This document shows positions 26,388 through 34,791 of a DNA stretch of 64,000 nt, one piece after another. Below the pieces are notes generated by a model. The model saw only the letters and a list, made by a program, of their open reading frames with translations. It was not told where the DNA came from and did not search any database. Numbering within the stretch: position 1 is the first letter of the stretch; the number at the start of each line of letters is the position of its first letter. Source of the stretch: Clostridioides sp. ES-S-0010-02 (GTDB lineage: Bacteria > Bacillota > Clostridia > Peptostreptococcales > Peptostreptococcaceae); assembly GCA_020641055.1 (NCBI GenBank), contig CP067345.1:3403317-3467316 (forward strand). Direction: 5' to 3'. The position numbers and the translations under genes are program-made.

Positions 26388-27129
26388 AAATCTTTCAAAG
26401 AGTTTCCCAAATCCATACGGTCAACCTAATACTATATTTGAAAATTTATCAATTGACATAGAAGACGGTGAATTTGTAAGTATCATAGGTAGCAATGGAA
26501 CTGGTAAATCCACTTTATTAAATATAATATCGGGTCTTATAAAAGAATCTTCTGGCCAAGTATTATTAAATAAACACAATTTATCTAATTTGGCTGAACA
26601 TAGAAGAACTCAAATAGTAAGTAGAGTTTTTCAAGACCCAAGTTTAGGAACTTGTCCCTCTATGACAGTTAGAGAAAATTTATCTTTGGCTCTTAATAAA
26701 GGTAAGTTATTAAATCTAAAAAAATGTCTTCGTTATAAAAGAGATTTTCTAGAAAATTTATTAGAAGGAGTTTCTCTAGATTTAAAAAAATACCTAGACG
26801 TACAAGTACAATTTTTATCAGGAGGTCAAAGACAATCACTTTCACTAATTATGTCATGCTTAACAAGTCCTTCAGTTTTATTACTTGATGAGCATACAGC
26901 AGCTCTTGACCCAAAAACATCAAATGAGGTAATTGAATTAACCGATAAAATTGTAAGAGAAAAAAATATAACTACACTTATGGTAACTCACAACTTAAAG
27001 CATGCTCTTCAATATGGAGATAGATTAATTATGCTCCATAAAGGTGAAGTTGTCTTAGATGTAAAGGGAAAAGAAAAAGAAGAATTAACAGTTGAAGAAA
27101 TCTTAGAAAAATTTGAATATGCTGTTTAA
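26374..27129 (+). CDS. ABC transporter ATPase, aromatic amino acid importer 2
   Basis: 251 residues with Walker A GSNGTGKST, signature LSGGQRQ, Walker B LLLDEHTAALDP and the VTHNLKHAL switch. Paralogue of the ATPase at 22739-23494; differences cluster between about residues 28 and 160 (for example the segment after SSG and around CLRYKRDFLENLLEG), while both ends are the same. Translated from an ATG inside the end of the permease gene. Partner of the permease upstream and of the two lipoproteins downstream. Confidence 0.93.
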   Translation: MLQIKNLSKSFPNPYGQPNTIFENLSIDIEDGEFVSIIGSNGTGKSTLLNIISGLIKESSGQVLLNKHNLSNLAEHRRTQIVSRVFQDPSLGTCPSMTVRENLSLALNKGKLLNLKKCLRYKRDFLENLLEGVSLDLKKYLDVQVQFLSGGQRQSLSLIMSCLTSPSVLLLDEHTAALDPKTSNEVIELTDKIVREKNITTLMVTHNLKHALQYGDRLIMLHKGEVVLDVKGKEKEELTVEEILEKFEYAV

Positions 27130-27282
27130 AAGTATATATTATGATAATTTAATTTTAGCTTAGTTACAAATTAGTTTATTTATAAAATAATTTTAAAGTC
27201 ATAATATTTTTAGCAATACTACGACCATTTATATGAATATATGAACATATATAATAATAAAATTTTCGAGGGGGATATAAAA

Positions 27283-28305
27283 ATGATTAATAAAAAAAGA
27301 TTGGTAAGTTTAATTTTAGCTGGTGCTCTTGGAATATCTATGCTTACAGGATGTTCACAAGGTGGAGACTCTAGCAATTCTAAACAAGAAAATAACTCTA
27401 AAGACAAAGAAGTTAAAAAAATTGGTATAACTCAATTGGTTGAACATCCAGCATTGGATGCTACTAAAACAGGATTTGTAAAAGCCTTAGAAAAAAATGG
27501 ATTTAAAGATGGAGAAAATATTGATATAGATTTCCAAAATGCTCAAAATGATATGCCTACTACACAAAGTATTGCAAGTAAATTTGCATCTGATAAAAAG
27601 GACTTAATATTTGCAATATCTACTCCATCTGCTCAAGCAGCTTATAATGCAACTAAGGATATACCTATACTTATAACTGCTGTCAGTGACCCTGTCGCTG
27701 CTGGCTTAGTTAAATCAATTGAAAAACCAGGTGGAAATGTATCTGGAACATCAGACTTTGTTTCTGTAGAAAAAGGATTAGAACTACTTAAAATATTTGC
27801 TCCTAAAGCAAAGACTATAGGAGTTATGTACAATACTAGTGAAGTTAATTCAAAAGTTCAAGTTGATGCTTTAAAAGAATATGCTTCTAAAAATGGTTTT
27901 AAAGTTGTTGAAAAAGGAATAACTACTTCAAATGAAGTCAATCAGGGAATTTCTAGCTTAGTTGGTAAGATAGATGTTTTATATGTTCCTACTGACAACT
28001 TAGTAGCTTCTTCTATGCCAATAGTTTCTAAAATAGCTACTGAAAATAAGATTCCAGTTATAGCAGCTGAATCTGGTCCAGTTGAAAAAGGTGCTCTTGC
28101 TTGTCAAGGTATAAACTATGAAAAACTTGGTTACAAAACAGGTGAAATGGCTGTTAAAATTTTAAATGGTGAATCAGTTTCTGATATGCCTGTAGCTACA
28201 TCAGATGATACAGATATCATTGTTAATGAAGATATACTAAAAGCTTTAGGTATGGAAAAACCTTCTAATGAAAATATTTCTTATGTAAAAACTAAACAAG
28301 AATAA
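27283..28305 (+). CDS. Substrate-binding lipoprotein A of aromatic amino acid importer 2
   Basis: 340 residues from the ATG at 27283 (SD GAGGGGGAT). Lipobox LTGC at Cys24, then an ABC_sub_bind domain starting IGITQLVEHPALD. It has the shared motifs NAQNDMPTTQSIA, STPSAQAAYNATKDIP and GKIDVLYVPTDN. The 150 bases before it and its signal peptide are nearly the same as those of the first-operon lipoprotein, whereas the mature domain has diverged. A second lipoprotein follows 32 bases later, so this importer may use two receptors. Ligand inferred as an aromatic amino acid. Confidence 0.9.
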   Translation: MINKKRLVSLILAGALGISMLTGCSQGGDSSNSKQENNSKDKEVKKIGITQLVEHPALDATKTGFVKALEKNGFKDGENIDIDFQNAQNDMPTTQSIASKFASDKKDLIFAISTPSAQAAYNATKDIPILITAVSDPVAAGLVKSIEKPGGNVSGTSDFVSVEKGLELLKIFAPKAKTIGVMYNTSEVNSKVQVDALKEYASKNGFKVVEKGITTSNEVNQGISSLVGKIDVLYVPTDNLVASSMPIVSKIATENKIPVIAAESGPVEKGALACQGINYEKLGYKTGEMAVKILNGESVSDMPVATSDDTDIIVNEDILKALGMEKPSNENISYVKTKQE

Positions 28306-28337
28306 ATATAATAGATTTTTATGAGGGAGTGGTCAAA

Positions 28338-29354
28338 ATGAAGTCCAGTAAGTTGATAAATTTAATTTTAATTGGTGTTCTTAGTGTATCTACCATTACA
28401 GGTTGTTCTAAAAATAATGAAGGTGAGTCAAATAAATCATCTGATAAAAATAATGAAATTAAAAAAATTGGTATTACTCAGTTAGTTGAGCATCAAGCTT
28501 TAGATGCATCCAGAGAAGGATTCATTAAAGCTCTAGAAGATAATGGATTTAAAGATGGTAAAAATATAGAAATAGATTATCAAAATGCTCAAAATGATAT
28601 GCCTACTACACAAACTATAGCTAGTAAATTTGTTTCTGATAAAAAAGATTTGATATTTGCTATATCTACTCCATCTGCTCAGGCATCATACAATGCTACT
28701 AAAGATATACCTATACTTATAACTGCTGTAACTGACCCTGTTTCAGCTGGATTTGCAGATTCTTTAGATAAACCAGGTAAAAATGTTTCTGGAACTTCTA
28801 ATTTTACACCTATTGATAAGAGTTTAAAGGCTCTTGATATACTAATCCCACAAGCAAAGACTATAGGTGTTATATATAATACTAGTGAGGTAAATTCTAA
28901 AGTTCAAGTTGATAACTTGAAGAAATATGCAAATGATAAAGGTCTTAAAGTTGTTGAAAAAGGAATTAGTTCTTCTAGTGAAATAAATCAAGCTGCTTCT
29001 AGTTTAATGGGTAGCGTAGATGTTATTTATGCTCCTACAGATAATTTACTTGCATCTTCTATGCCTATCGTTTCTCAACTTGCTACTAAAAATAAAATAC
29101 CTATAATAGCTGCAGAGGAAGGTATGGTAAAAGGTGGAGCATTAGCTTGCCAAGGTATAGATTATGAAAAATTAGGTTATAAGACTGGTGAGATGGCTGT
29201 TAAGGTCCTAAAAGGAGAATCTAAAGTTTCAGATATGCCTATAACAAGTTTAGAAGAAACTAATTTAATTATTAATGAAGATACTCTAAAGGCACTTTCT
29301 CTAGATAAACCTTCTGACAAGAACATAGTTTATATTAAAACTGAAAATAAATAA
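28338..29354 (+). CDS. Substrate-binding lipoprotein B, CD0873-type
   Basis: 338 residues from the ATG at 28338; GAGGGAGTG is the SD and an in-frame GTG at 28329 lies within it. Lipobox ITGC at Cys23. ABC_sub_bind domain beginning IGITQLVEHQALD. By position (last gene of the cluster, next to a convergent maa) it corresponds, from memory, to C. difficile CD0873, described as a surface lipoprotein adhesin that binds tyrosine. The Tyr-rich leader of its operon is independent sequence support for a tyrosine role. It could also be transcribed separately, but I see no promoter in the 32-base gap. Confidence 0.88.
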   Translation: MKSSKLINLILIGVLSVSTITGCSKNNEGESNKSSDKNNEIKKIGITQLVEHQALDASREGFIKALEDNGFKDGKNIEIDYQNAQNDMPTTQTIASKFVSDKKDLIFAISTPSAQASYNATKDIPILITAVTDPVSAGFADSLDKPGKNVSGTSNFTPIDKSLKALDILIPQAKTIGVIYNTSEVNSKVQVDNLKKYANDKGLKVVEKGISSSSEINQAASSLMGSVDVIYAPTDNLLASSMPIVSQLATKNKIPIIAAEEGMVKGGALACQGIDYEKLGYKTGEMAVKVLKGESKVSDMPITSLEETNLIINEDTLKALSLDKPSDKNIVYIKTENK

Positions 29355-29424
29355 TTTGACCACTCTAATTAATATAAAACATGAAAATAAAGTAAAATTT
29401 AATGATATTTTTATATACAATCAA

Positions 29425-29480
29425 TATGCCTGTTTCTATGAATCTTTCCAAACATAAAAACAGGCATATATTTTTATTTT
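29425..29480 (+). terminator. Terminator of ABC operon 2
   Basis: TATGCCTGTTT / AAACAGGCATA (29425-29435, 29458-29468), followed by a T-rich run. Confidence 0.8.
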
Positions 29481-29567
29481 AATATATTGTCTATTCAATT
29501 TTACATTGATATATTTCTTATCCAAAGATAATATATTAATAATCTTAACTTATTTATATAAATAAAA

Positions 29568-30125
29568 TTATTCTTCTATATGTTTTATTACTCTACATGG
29601 ATTTCCAACGGCTACAGTATTTGATGGTATATCTTTTGTCACTACACTTCCTGCACCTATTACCACATTATCACCTATAGTAACTCCTGGAGTTATAATC
29701 ACGCCTCCACCTATCCATGCATTATCTCCTATCTTTACAGGTGAACCATACTCTATTCCTGAAATTCTAAGCTGTGCCTCAATTGGATGATAAGCTGTAT
29801 AAATTTGAACATTTGGAGCTAACATTACATTATCACCAATTTCAATTTTACATACATCTAAAAAAATACAGTCATAGTTTGCAAAGAAATTTTCACCTAC
29901 ATGTATATTATATCCATAGTCACACCTTATATTTTGTTCAACATTTATTTGATTCCCAACTGAACCAAATAGTTTTTTTAAAATATCCACTCTTTTTTCA
30001 TATTCATCTTCCAAAGAGTTATTAAACAACCTAGTTAATTTTTTACAATACTCTCTTTCTTTTACTAGCAATTCATCATTTGCATAGTAACCTTTCCCTG
30101 ACAACATTTTTTCTTTTTCAGTCAT
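29568..30125 (-). CDS. maa: Maltose/galactoside O-acetyltransferase family protein
   Basis: 185 residues from the ATG at 30125 (SD AAAGGAG). Left-handed beta-helix acetyltransferase of the LacA/Maa type: N-terminal KMLSGKGYYANDELL (Mac domain), then hexapeptide repeats from about residue 60 with NANYDC-like FFANYDCIFLD, YTAYHPIE carrying the catalytic His, and WIGGGVIITPGVTIGDN. It transfers acetyl from acetyl-CoA to a sugar hydroxyl. It follows modC by five bases on the same strand and is probably co-transcribed with the molybdate genes, but the functional link is not obvious. The true acceptor sugar is unknown. Confidence 0.88.
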   Translation of the reverse strand: MTEKEKMLSGKGYYANDELLVKEREYCKKLTRLFNNSLEDEYEKRVDILKKLFGSVGNQINVEQNIRCDYGYNIHVGENFFANYDCIFLDVCKIEIGDNVMLAPNVQIYTAYHPIEAQLRISGIEYGSPVKIGDNAWIGGGVIITPGVTIGDNVVIGAGSVVTKDIPSNTVAVGNPCRVIKHIEE

Positions 30126-30130
30126 ATAAA

Positions 30131-31207
30131 TTACTCCTTTTCTTTGCAATTGTACTTAAAGCAAAATAAATATTCCTGTGGAAAATCTAAATAAATGCTG
30201 TCTCCCTTATCAAATTTCATTTTGTTTTTTTCTAATTCTATCTGAATAGGCATACTTTTGCTAGATAAATTATTGTTTATAGCATATATAGTGTATGTAA
30301 ATGGATTTTCTATAATGTTAATTAGTCTAAAACATAACTTGCCATCTAAATTTTCACTAGAATCTAAAACCTTAATATGATGCTCTCTGATTCCCACATA
30401 TTCTATATTATCACCTATGTTTCCAGTTAATGTCAACTTACATCCCCAATCTGTAGCATAAATAGTATTGTTATCTATTCTATTTAATCGAGATATATTT
30501 TTACATCCTGTTATTTTTGCTTCTATAAGATATTTTGGAGACTCAAATAGTTCTTTTTTAGGTCTTTTTGGAAGACCTTCTCCTTTATTATAAACCATAA
30601 TATCATCACAAACTCGGTAAGCTTCTTCAATATCATGAGTAACAAACAATATATCTCCCTTATAATCTTTTAACATATTCATAAGTTCTTTTTCCATATT
30701 ACTTCTCAAATGATGGTCTAATGCAGAAAAAGGTTCATCTAAAAGTAGTATATCTGGAGATGTAGCTAAGGCTCTAGCTAGTGCTACTCTTTGTTGCTGA
30801 CCACCAGATAATTGCCAAGGGTATCGACCCTCAAATCCATTTAATTTAAGTATTTCTAAATATTTCATTATTATTTCCTTTTTTTCATCTTTACTTAACT
30901 TTGAAAGACCAAGTTCGATATTTTGGCTTACAGTCATGTGAGGAAATAATGCATAGTTTTGAAATAAAAAACCAATGTTTCTTTCTTGTGTTGATAAATT
31001 TATCTTTTTTTCAGAATCAAACAATACTCTTTCATTTAATATAATCTTACCTCTTGTAGGTTTTTCAAGTCCTGCTATACATTTTAATGTCATACTTTTT
31101 CCAGAACCAGATTCACCTAAAAATCCTAAAATTCCTTTTTCCTGTTCAATTTTTACTTTTAATTTAAAAGAGGATAAATCTTTTTCAATATCTACATATA
31201 AACTCAA
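30131..31207 (-). CDS. modC: Molybdate/tungstate ABC transporter ATPase
   Basis: 358 residues. Walker A GESGSGKS (about 32-39), signature LSGGQQQRVALARAL, Walker B LLLDEPFSALD and the switch VTHDIEE; the C-terminal part (about 230-355) resembles the regulatory TOBE/MOP region of ModC. Starts with TTG directly after the modB stop, with AGAGGTG as SD inside the modB end, so translation is probably coupled. Works with ModB (permease) and ModA (binding lipoprotein). Molybdate is the family default; tungstate cannot be excluded. Confidence 0.88.
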   Translation of the reverse strand: MSLYVDIEKDLSSFKLKVKIEQEKGILGFLGESGSGKSMTLKCIAGLEKPTRGKIILNERVLFDSEKKINLSTQERNIGFLFQNYALFPHMTVSQNIELGLSKLSKDEKKEIIMKYLEILKLNGFEGRYPWQLSGGQQQRVALARALATSPDILLLDEPFSALDHHLRSNMEKELMNMLKDYKGDILFVTHDIEEAYRVCDDIMVYNKGEGLPKRPKKELFESPKYLIEAKITGCKNISRLNRIDNNTIYATDWGCKLTLTGNIGDNIEYVGIREHHIKVLDSSENLDGKLCFRLINIIENPFTYTIYAINNNLSSKSMPIQIELEKNKMKFDKGDSIYLDFPQEYLFCFKYNCKEKE

Positions 31208-31891
31208 CTATCTGCACCTCTTTCCTATTATTTTCTGCTGGAATTCTGACCAATAATTTAATAATAAAATCATTGCTATAGATATCGCTACAATAATCAT
31301 AACCCACATCATAGCTTTATTCATATCTCCACCTTCAACTGCAAAAAATATAGCGATTGGCATAGTTTGAGTTTTTCCAGGTATATTTCCAGCTATCATA
31401 AGTGTAGCACCAAATTCTCCAAGTGCTCTAGCAAACGACAACACAAGTCCACCTATTATCCCAGGCCAAGCTAATGGTACTGCAATCTTTAAAAAAACTT
31501 TCCATTCATTAAGACCTAAGGTTCTAGCAGCAGACAACATGTTGCTATCAATTTGTTCAAAAGCTGACCTTGAAGTTCTATACATCATAGGAAAAGATAC
31601 TACTACTGCTGAGATTACAGTTGCTGTCCAGCTAAATATTAAGGTTTTATCAAAATTCAGTAAAAATTTACCTACAAAGCCATTTTTCCCACATAACAAC
31701 AATAAAAAGAATCCAACAACTGTGGGTGGCAAAATTAATGGAAGTGTAAAGATACCATCTATAATACCTTTCCACTTACCTCTATAGTTAGCCATAATAT
31801 ATGACACAAATATTCCTATTATAAAAGTTATTATCGTTGACAAAAAAGCTGTCTTAAGTGATATCCATAAAGGTGACCAATCTGTCCCCAT
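31208..31891 (-). CDS. modB: Molybdate ABC transporter permease
   Basis: 227 residues from the ATG at 31891 (AAGGAGGG seven bases upstream); an ATG at 31984 gives 31 extra residues that lie across a palindrome and are unlikely to be translated. About five to six membrane segments. The cytoplasmic EAA loop (SAARTLGLNEWKVFLKIAVPLAWPGI) contacts ModC, and ALGEFGATLMIAGNIPGKTQTMP is the ModB/CysU-type signature. The 150-base gap to modA contains its own promoter-like sequence and a perfect palindrome. Confidence 0.9.
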   Translation of the reverse strand: MGTDWSPLWISLKTAFLSTIITFIIGIFVSYIMANYRGKWKGIIDGIFTLPLILPPTVVGFFLLLLCGKNGFVGKFLLNFDKTLIFSWTATVISAVVVSFPMMYRTSRSAFEQIDSNMLSAARTLGLNEWKVFLKIAVPLAWPGIIGGLVLSFARALGEFGATLMIAGNIPGKTQTMPIAIFFAVEGGDMNKAMMWVMIIVAISIAMILLLNYWSEFQQKIIGKRCR

Positions 31892-31909
31892 TTTTTCCCT
31901 CCTTAATTT

Positions 31910-31984
31910 AAATGGAAATAGTGAAATTAATAAATATATTAATTTCACTATTTCCATTTTATTATAATATACAATTATTTTCAA
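31910..31984 (-). promoter_or_regulatory. Promoter and perfect 23-bp palindrome upstream of modB
   Basis: On the minus strand TTGAAA (31984-31979), 17 bases, TAAAAT (31961-31956). A perfect inverted repeat (31910-31932 and 31937-31959, loop of four) begins at the -10 and covers the start point. No T run follows, so I read it as an operator or a leader hairpin rather than a terminator. Confidence 0.55.
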
Positions 31985-32039
31985 TTTTCATTTATTTATA
32001 TACAACTTCTTTTTAATTACATATAAATTATTTGTAAGC

Positions 32040-32852
32040 TTATTCTACTTTTTTATATCCAAATTCCTCAAAAATCTTTTGTCCTGCATCACTCAACAGG
32101 AATTCTTCAAATTTCTTAGCAGCATCTGCATTTTTACTAGCTTCAATTACTGCAACTGGATATGTAATAGGTGAATGAGTTTTTTCATCTGTTTTCTCAA
32201 CTACTTTTATTTTATCATTATTCACAGTGTCACTAAAATAAACGAATCCAACATCTGCATTACCTGATTGCACCCATGCTAAAACCTCTTTTACATCTTT
32301 CGCAAACACCAATTTATCTTTTAATGTATCTTTTAAATTTAAATTAGTTAATACTTCATCTGCATATTTACCTGCTGGAACACTTTCAGCTTCTCCAACT
32401 GCAATTTTCTTTACTTTATCTGTAGTTAAGTCTTTCATACTAGATACATCACTATCAGCTGAAGAAATAAGAACTAAATCATTTTTAACTAAATCTTTCA
32501 TAGTATCAGAAACCAATAACTTTTCTTCATCTAAAGCTTTCATTTGTTTCTGACCTGCTGAAATAAATAAATCACATGGTGCACCTTGTTCTATTTGCTG
32601 TTGAAGTGAACCTGATGCTCCATAGTTAACTGTAAGCTTTACATTGGAATCAACTTTTTTGTATTCTTCTTCAATTTTTGCCATTGCTTCTTTTAAACTT
32701 GCAGCAGCAGATATGTTTAGTTCTACTGTCTCACTGCTTTTATTTGTTTTTTCTTCTTTACCATCATCTTTTGGACTTTCTTTACTACTACATCCAACTG
32801 TCCCCAAAGTTAAACATGCAACTAATCCTAATATTCCCAATATTTTTTTCAT
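32040..32852 (-). CDS. modA: Molybdate-binding lipoprotein
   Basis: 270 residues from the ATG at 32852 (SD AAGGGAGAG). Lipoprotein signal with lipobox VGC at Cys21, then a PBP fold starting LNISAAASLKEAMAKIEEEY with the ModA motifs NYGASGSLQQQIEQGAPCDLFISA and VGEAESVPAGKYADE. It captures molybdate outside the membrane for ModB-ModC. The gene lies divergent from a regulator that itself has a ModA-like ligand domain. Confidence 0.92.
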   Translation of the reverse strand: MKKILGILGLVACLTLGTVGCSSKESPKDDGKEEKTNKSSETVELNISAAASLKEAMAKIEEEYKKVDSNVKLTVNYGASGSLQQQIEQGAPCDLFISAGQKQMKALDEEKLLVSDTMKDLVKNDLVLISSADSDVSSMKDLTTDKVKKIAVGEAESVPAGKYADEVLTNLNLKDTLKDKLVFAKDVKEVLAWVQSGNADVGFVYFSDTVNNDKIKVVEKTDEKTHSPITYPVAVIEASKNADAAKKFEEFLLSDAGQKIFEEFGYKKVE

Positions 32853-32893
32853 AATACTCTCCCTTTTTGTAAATTTGATACATATTTTAATTC

Positions 32894-32923
32894 GTTTTAT
32901 CATGTTTTATCATGTTTTGTTAT
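32894..32923. promoter_or_regulatory. Three tandem 10-bp repeats upstream of modA
   Basis: GTTTTATCAT, GTTTTATCAT and GTTTTGTTAT in direct succession (one helical turn each), in the divergent modA/regulator region. In-phase repeats suggest binding sites for the neighbouring regulator. Confidence 0.5.
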
Positions 32924-33044
32924 GTATAACTTAATTATATATACCTGCTAATAAATTTTCAAGTAAATTATTTATATTACTTTTAAATATTTTTCTACAT
33001 TTTTCTTTTTTTAATGTTAAAATAACCTTATATGGAGGTGGATT

Positions 33045-33974
33045 ATGGACTCATTATCATCTTTGACACCTGTTGAAGTAGCTGAATTATTAAAGATAAC
33101 AAAAAATACTGTATATGAATTAATCAAAAGAGGTGAACTTCCTTCTTACAAAGTAGGTAAAAAAATAAGAGTTGATATTAAAGATGTCGAAGAATATATC
33201 AACAATCAAAAAACTGGTAAAATTAAAGATACACATTTTAACAATAAAAATATAGATATTGATAATAATCGTAAAATTATTATTTCTGGTCAAGATGTAA
33301 TATTAGACATTTTAGCTAGGTCTGTTGAAAAAAGATTAGATAGAGTAAATACATTTCGCTCTTATATAGGAAGTTATAATGCTTTATATGAATTATATAA
33401 TGGCAGGGTTTCTATAGCATCATCCCATCTATGGGATTTTGAAACAGACGAATATAATAGTACTTTTGTTAAAAAACTATTGCCAGGAATCCCATGTGTA
33501 CTTATAAATCTAGCATATAGAATGCAAGGTTTTTATGTTGCTAAAGGAAATCCTAAGGAAATAAAAGGTTGGAATGATTTAACCAGACCAAATATAACAC
33601 TTGTAAATCGAGAAAAAGGGGCTGGAACTAGAGTTTTGCTTGATGGCAAACTTAGACTTTTAAATTTTAATGGCAATGATATAAATGGTTATTATAATGA
33701 AGAATTATCGCATTTAGGTGTAGCAAGCAAGGTTTCTCGTGGTATAGCTGATGTTGGATTAGGCAATGAAAAAGCTGCTCTACAAGTAAACAATATTGAC
33801 TTTATTCCTCTTCACAAGGAACGTTATGATTTGGTTATTAAAAAAGAAGACTTGAAAAACCCTGTCTACCAAACTATAATTAGTATAATTAATTCAGCTG
33901 AATTTAAGGCCGAACTTCAAGGTCTTGGTGGATATGATTTGATTGACACAGGCAAAATCATAGCAGAAGTTTAA
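33045..33974 (+). CDS. One-component regulator: excisionase-type HTH fused to a molybdate-type binding domain
   Basis: 309 residues. The N-terminal HTH_17 domain (about 5-55: LTPVEVAELLKITKNTVYELIKRGELPSYKVGKKIRV) is fused to a PBP-like domain (about 75-305) of the PF12727 type, with NVREKGAGTR-like NREKGAGTRVLLDG and SRGIADVGLGNEKAA. Such fusions sense molybdate or tungstate directly and control mod genes. It is divergent from modA, has a strong SD (GGAGGTGG), and the 190-base gap between them holds in-phase repeats that may be its sites. Whether it represses or activates is not visible. Confidence 0.88.
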   Translation: MDSLSSLTPVEVAELLKITKNTVYELIKRGELPSYKVGKKIRVDIKDVEEYINNQKTGKIKDTHFNNKNIDIDNNRKIIISGQDVILDILARSVEKRLDRVNTFRSYIGSYNALYELYNGRVSIASSHLWDFETDEYNSTFVKKLLPGIPCVLINLAYRMQGFYVAKGNPKEIKGWNDLTRPNITLVNREKGAGTRVLLDGKLRLLNFNGNDINGYYNEELSHLGVASKVSRGIADVGLGNEKAALQVNNIDFIPLHKERYDLVIKKEDLKNPVYQTIISIINSAEFKAELQGLGGYDLIDTGKIIAEV

Positions 33975-33978
33975 AAAT

Positions 33979-34039
33979 AAAAATCGCAATCTATTTTTAC
34001 ATGATTTATAAATTAATTGTAAAGTAAATTGCGATTTTT
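33979..34039. terminator. Bidirectional terminator after the mod regulator
   Basis: Perfect 12-bp arms AAAAATCGCAAT / ATTGCGATTTTT between convergent genes. Confidence 0.85.
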
Positions 34040-34145
34040 ATGTATGCCAAAAACGTACATCAAAAAACTCAGTCTATCATAAAAACTTATATTGTTCATC
34101 TTGGTAGCTACATATAAAATTCAATATACTAAATAGTTAAATATA

Positions 34146-34595
34146 TTAATATATATTTACATAATAGTAATTTTCCTTAATGTAGATTAACATATTATGT
34201 GTTTTTGATATGAATAATTTTCCTATCTTGTATACATGCGGTAAAATAAATGAGTTTAATAGGTTATATACAAAGTTGCTTTCTTCTTGTATCTTCTCAA
34301 CTAATAAATTATTAATAAAATTATCTTTTTCATTTTCAATAACTTCACTCCAATTTATTTTAACTTTTAATATGTATCTTCCAACTAAGTATACACATTC
34401 TGTAACAAATAACAATAATACTATATAATCAGCTCCTCCTGATTGATATAAACTTCCTGATACTAAGGGTTTAGCAAAAAAGTTATAAAAATTTAAAGTA
34501 TCTCCTGTATAGTCAAAAAATATTAATAGTAATCCCAAAACTCTTAATACTCTCATATTCAACATGCCTTTTTCTTTATTATTTTTGTTTTTCAT
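34146..34595 (-). CDS. Small membrane protein of unknown function
   Basis: 149 residues, start ATG with AGAGAGGT. One or two hydrophobic segments (about 16-35 and 55-75), then a charged soluble part with ENEKDNFINNLLVEKIQEE and an aromatic C-terminus ending YYYVNIY. I recognise no domain. It lies alone between the mod regulator (convergent) and an alpha/beta hydrolase. Its codon use and SD look like those of its neighbours, so I think it is a real gene. Confidence 0.6.
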   Translation of the reverse strand: MKNKNNKEKGMLNMRVLRVLGLLLIFFDYTGDTLNFYNFFAKPLVSGSLYQSGGADYIVLLLFVTECVYLVGRYILKVKINWSEVIENEKDNFINNLLVEKIQEESNFVYNLLNSFILPHVYKIGKLFISKTHNMLIYIKENYYYVNIY

Positions 34596-34706
34596 ATATA
34601 CTACCTCTCTTTTCGTTAGATTTTATTGTATATAATACTAACTCTTTTATTTGAGGTACAGGTGAATTTAATTGGTAGTTATTTTCATTTTCATAATCAA
34701 TTAATT

Positions 34707-34732
34707 CATATTAAATATTTATATTTAATATG
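34707..34732. repeat. Palindrome upstream of the small membrane protein gene
   Basis: 12-bp perfect arms CATATTAAATAT / ATATTTAATATG with a 2-base centre. It has no T tail and stands next to the hydrolase terminator. Confidence 0.5.
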
Positions 34733-34770
34733 AAAAATAGCTTATTTATTTTGTAATAAAATAAGCTATT
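34733..34770 (-). terminator. Terminator of the alpha/beta hydrolase gene
   Basis: AATAGCTTATTT / AAATAAGCTATT (34736-34747, 34759-34770), with five T following on the minus strand. Confidence 0.75.
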
Positions 34771-34791
34771 AAAATATACAACTAATTTCTA

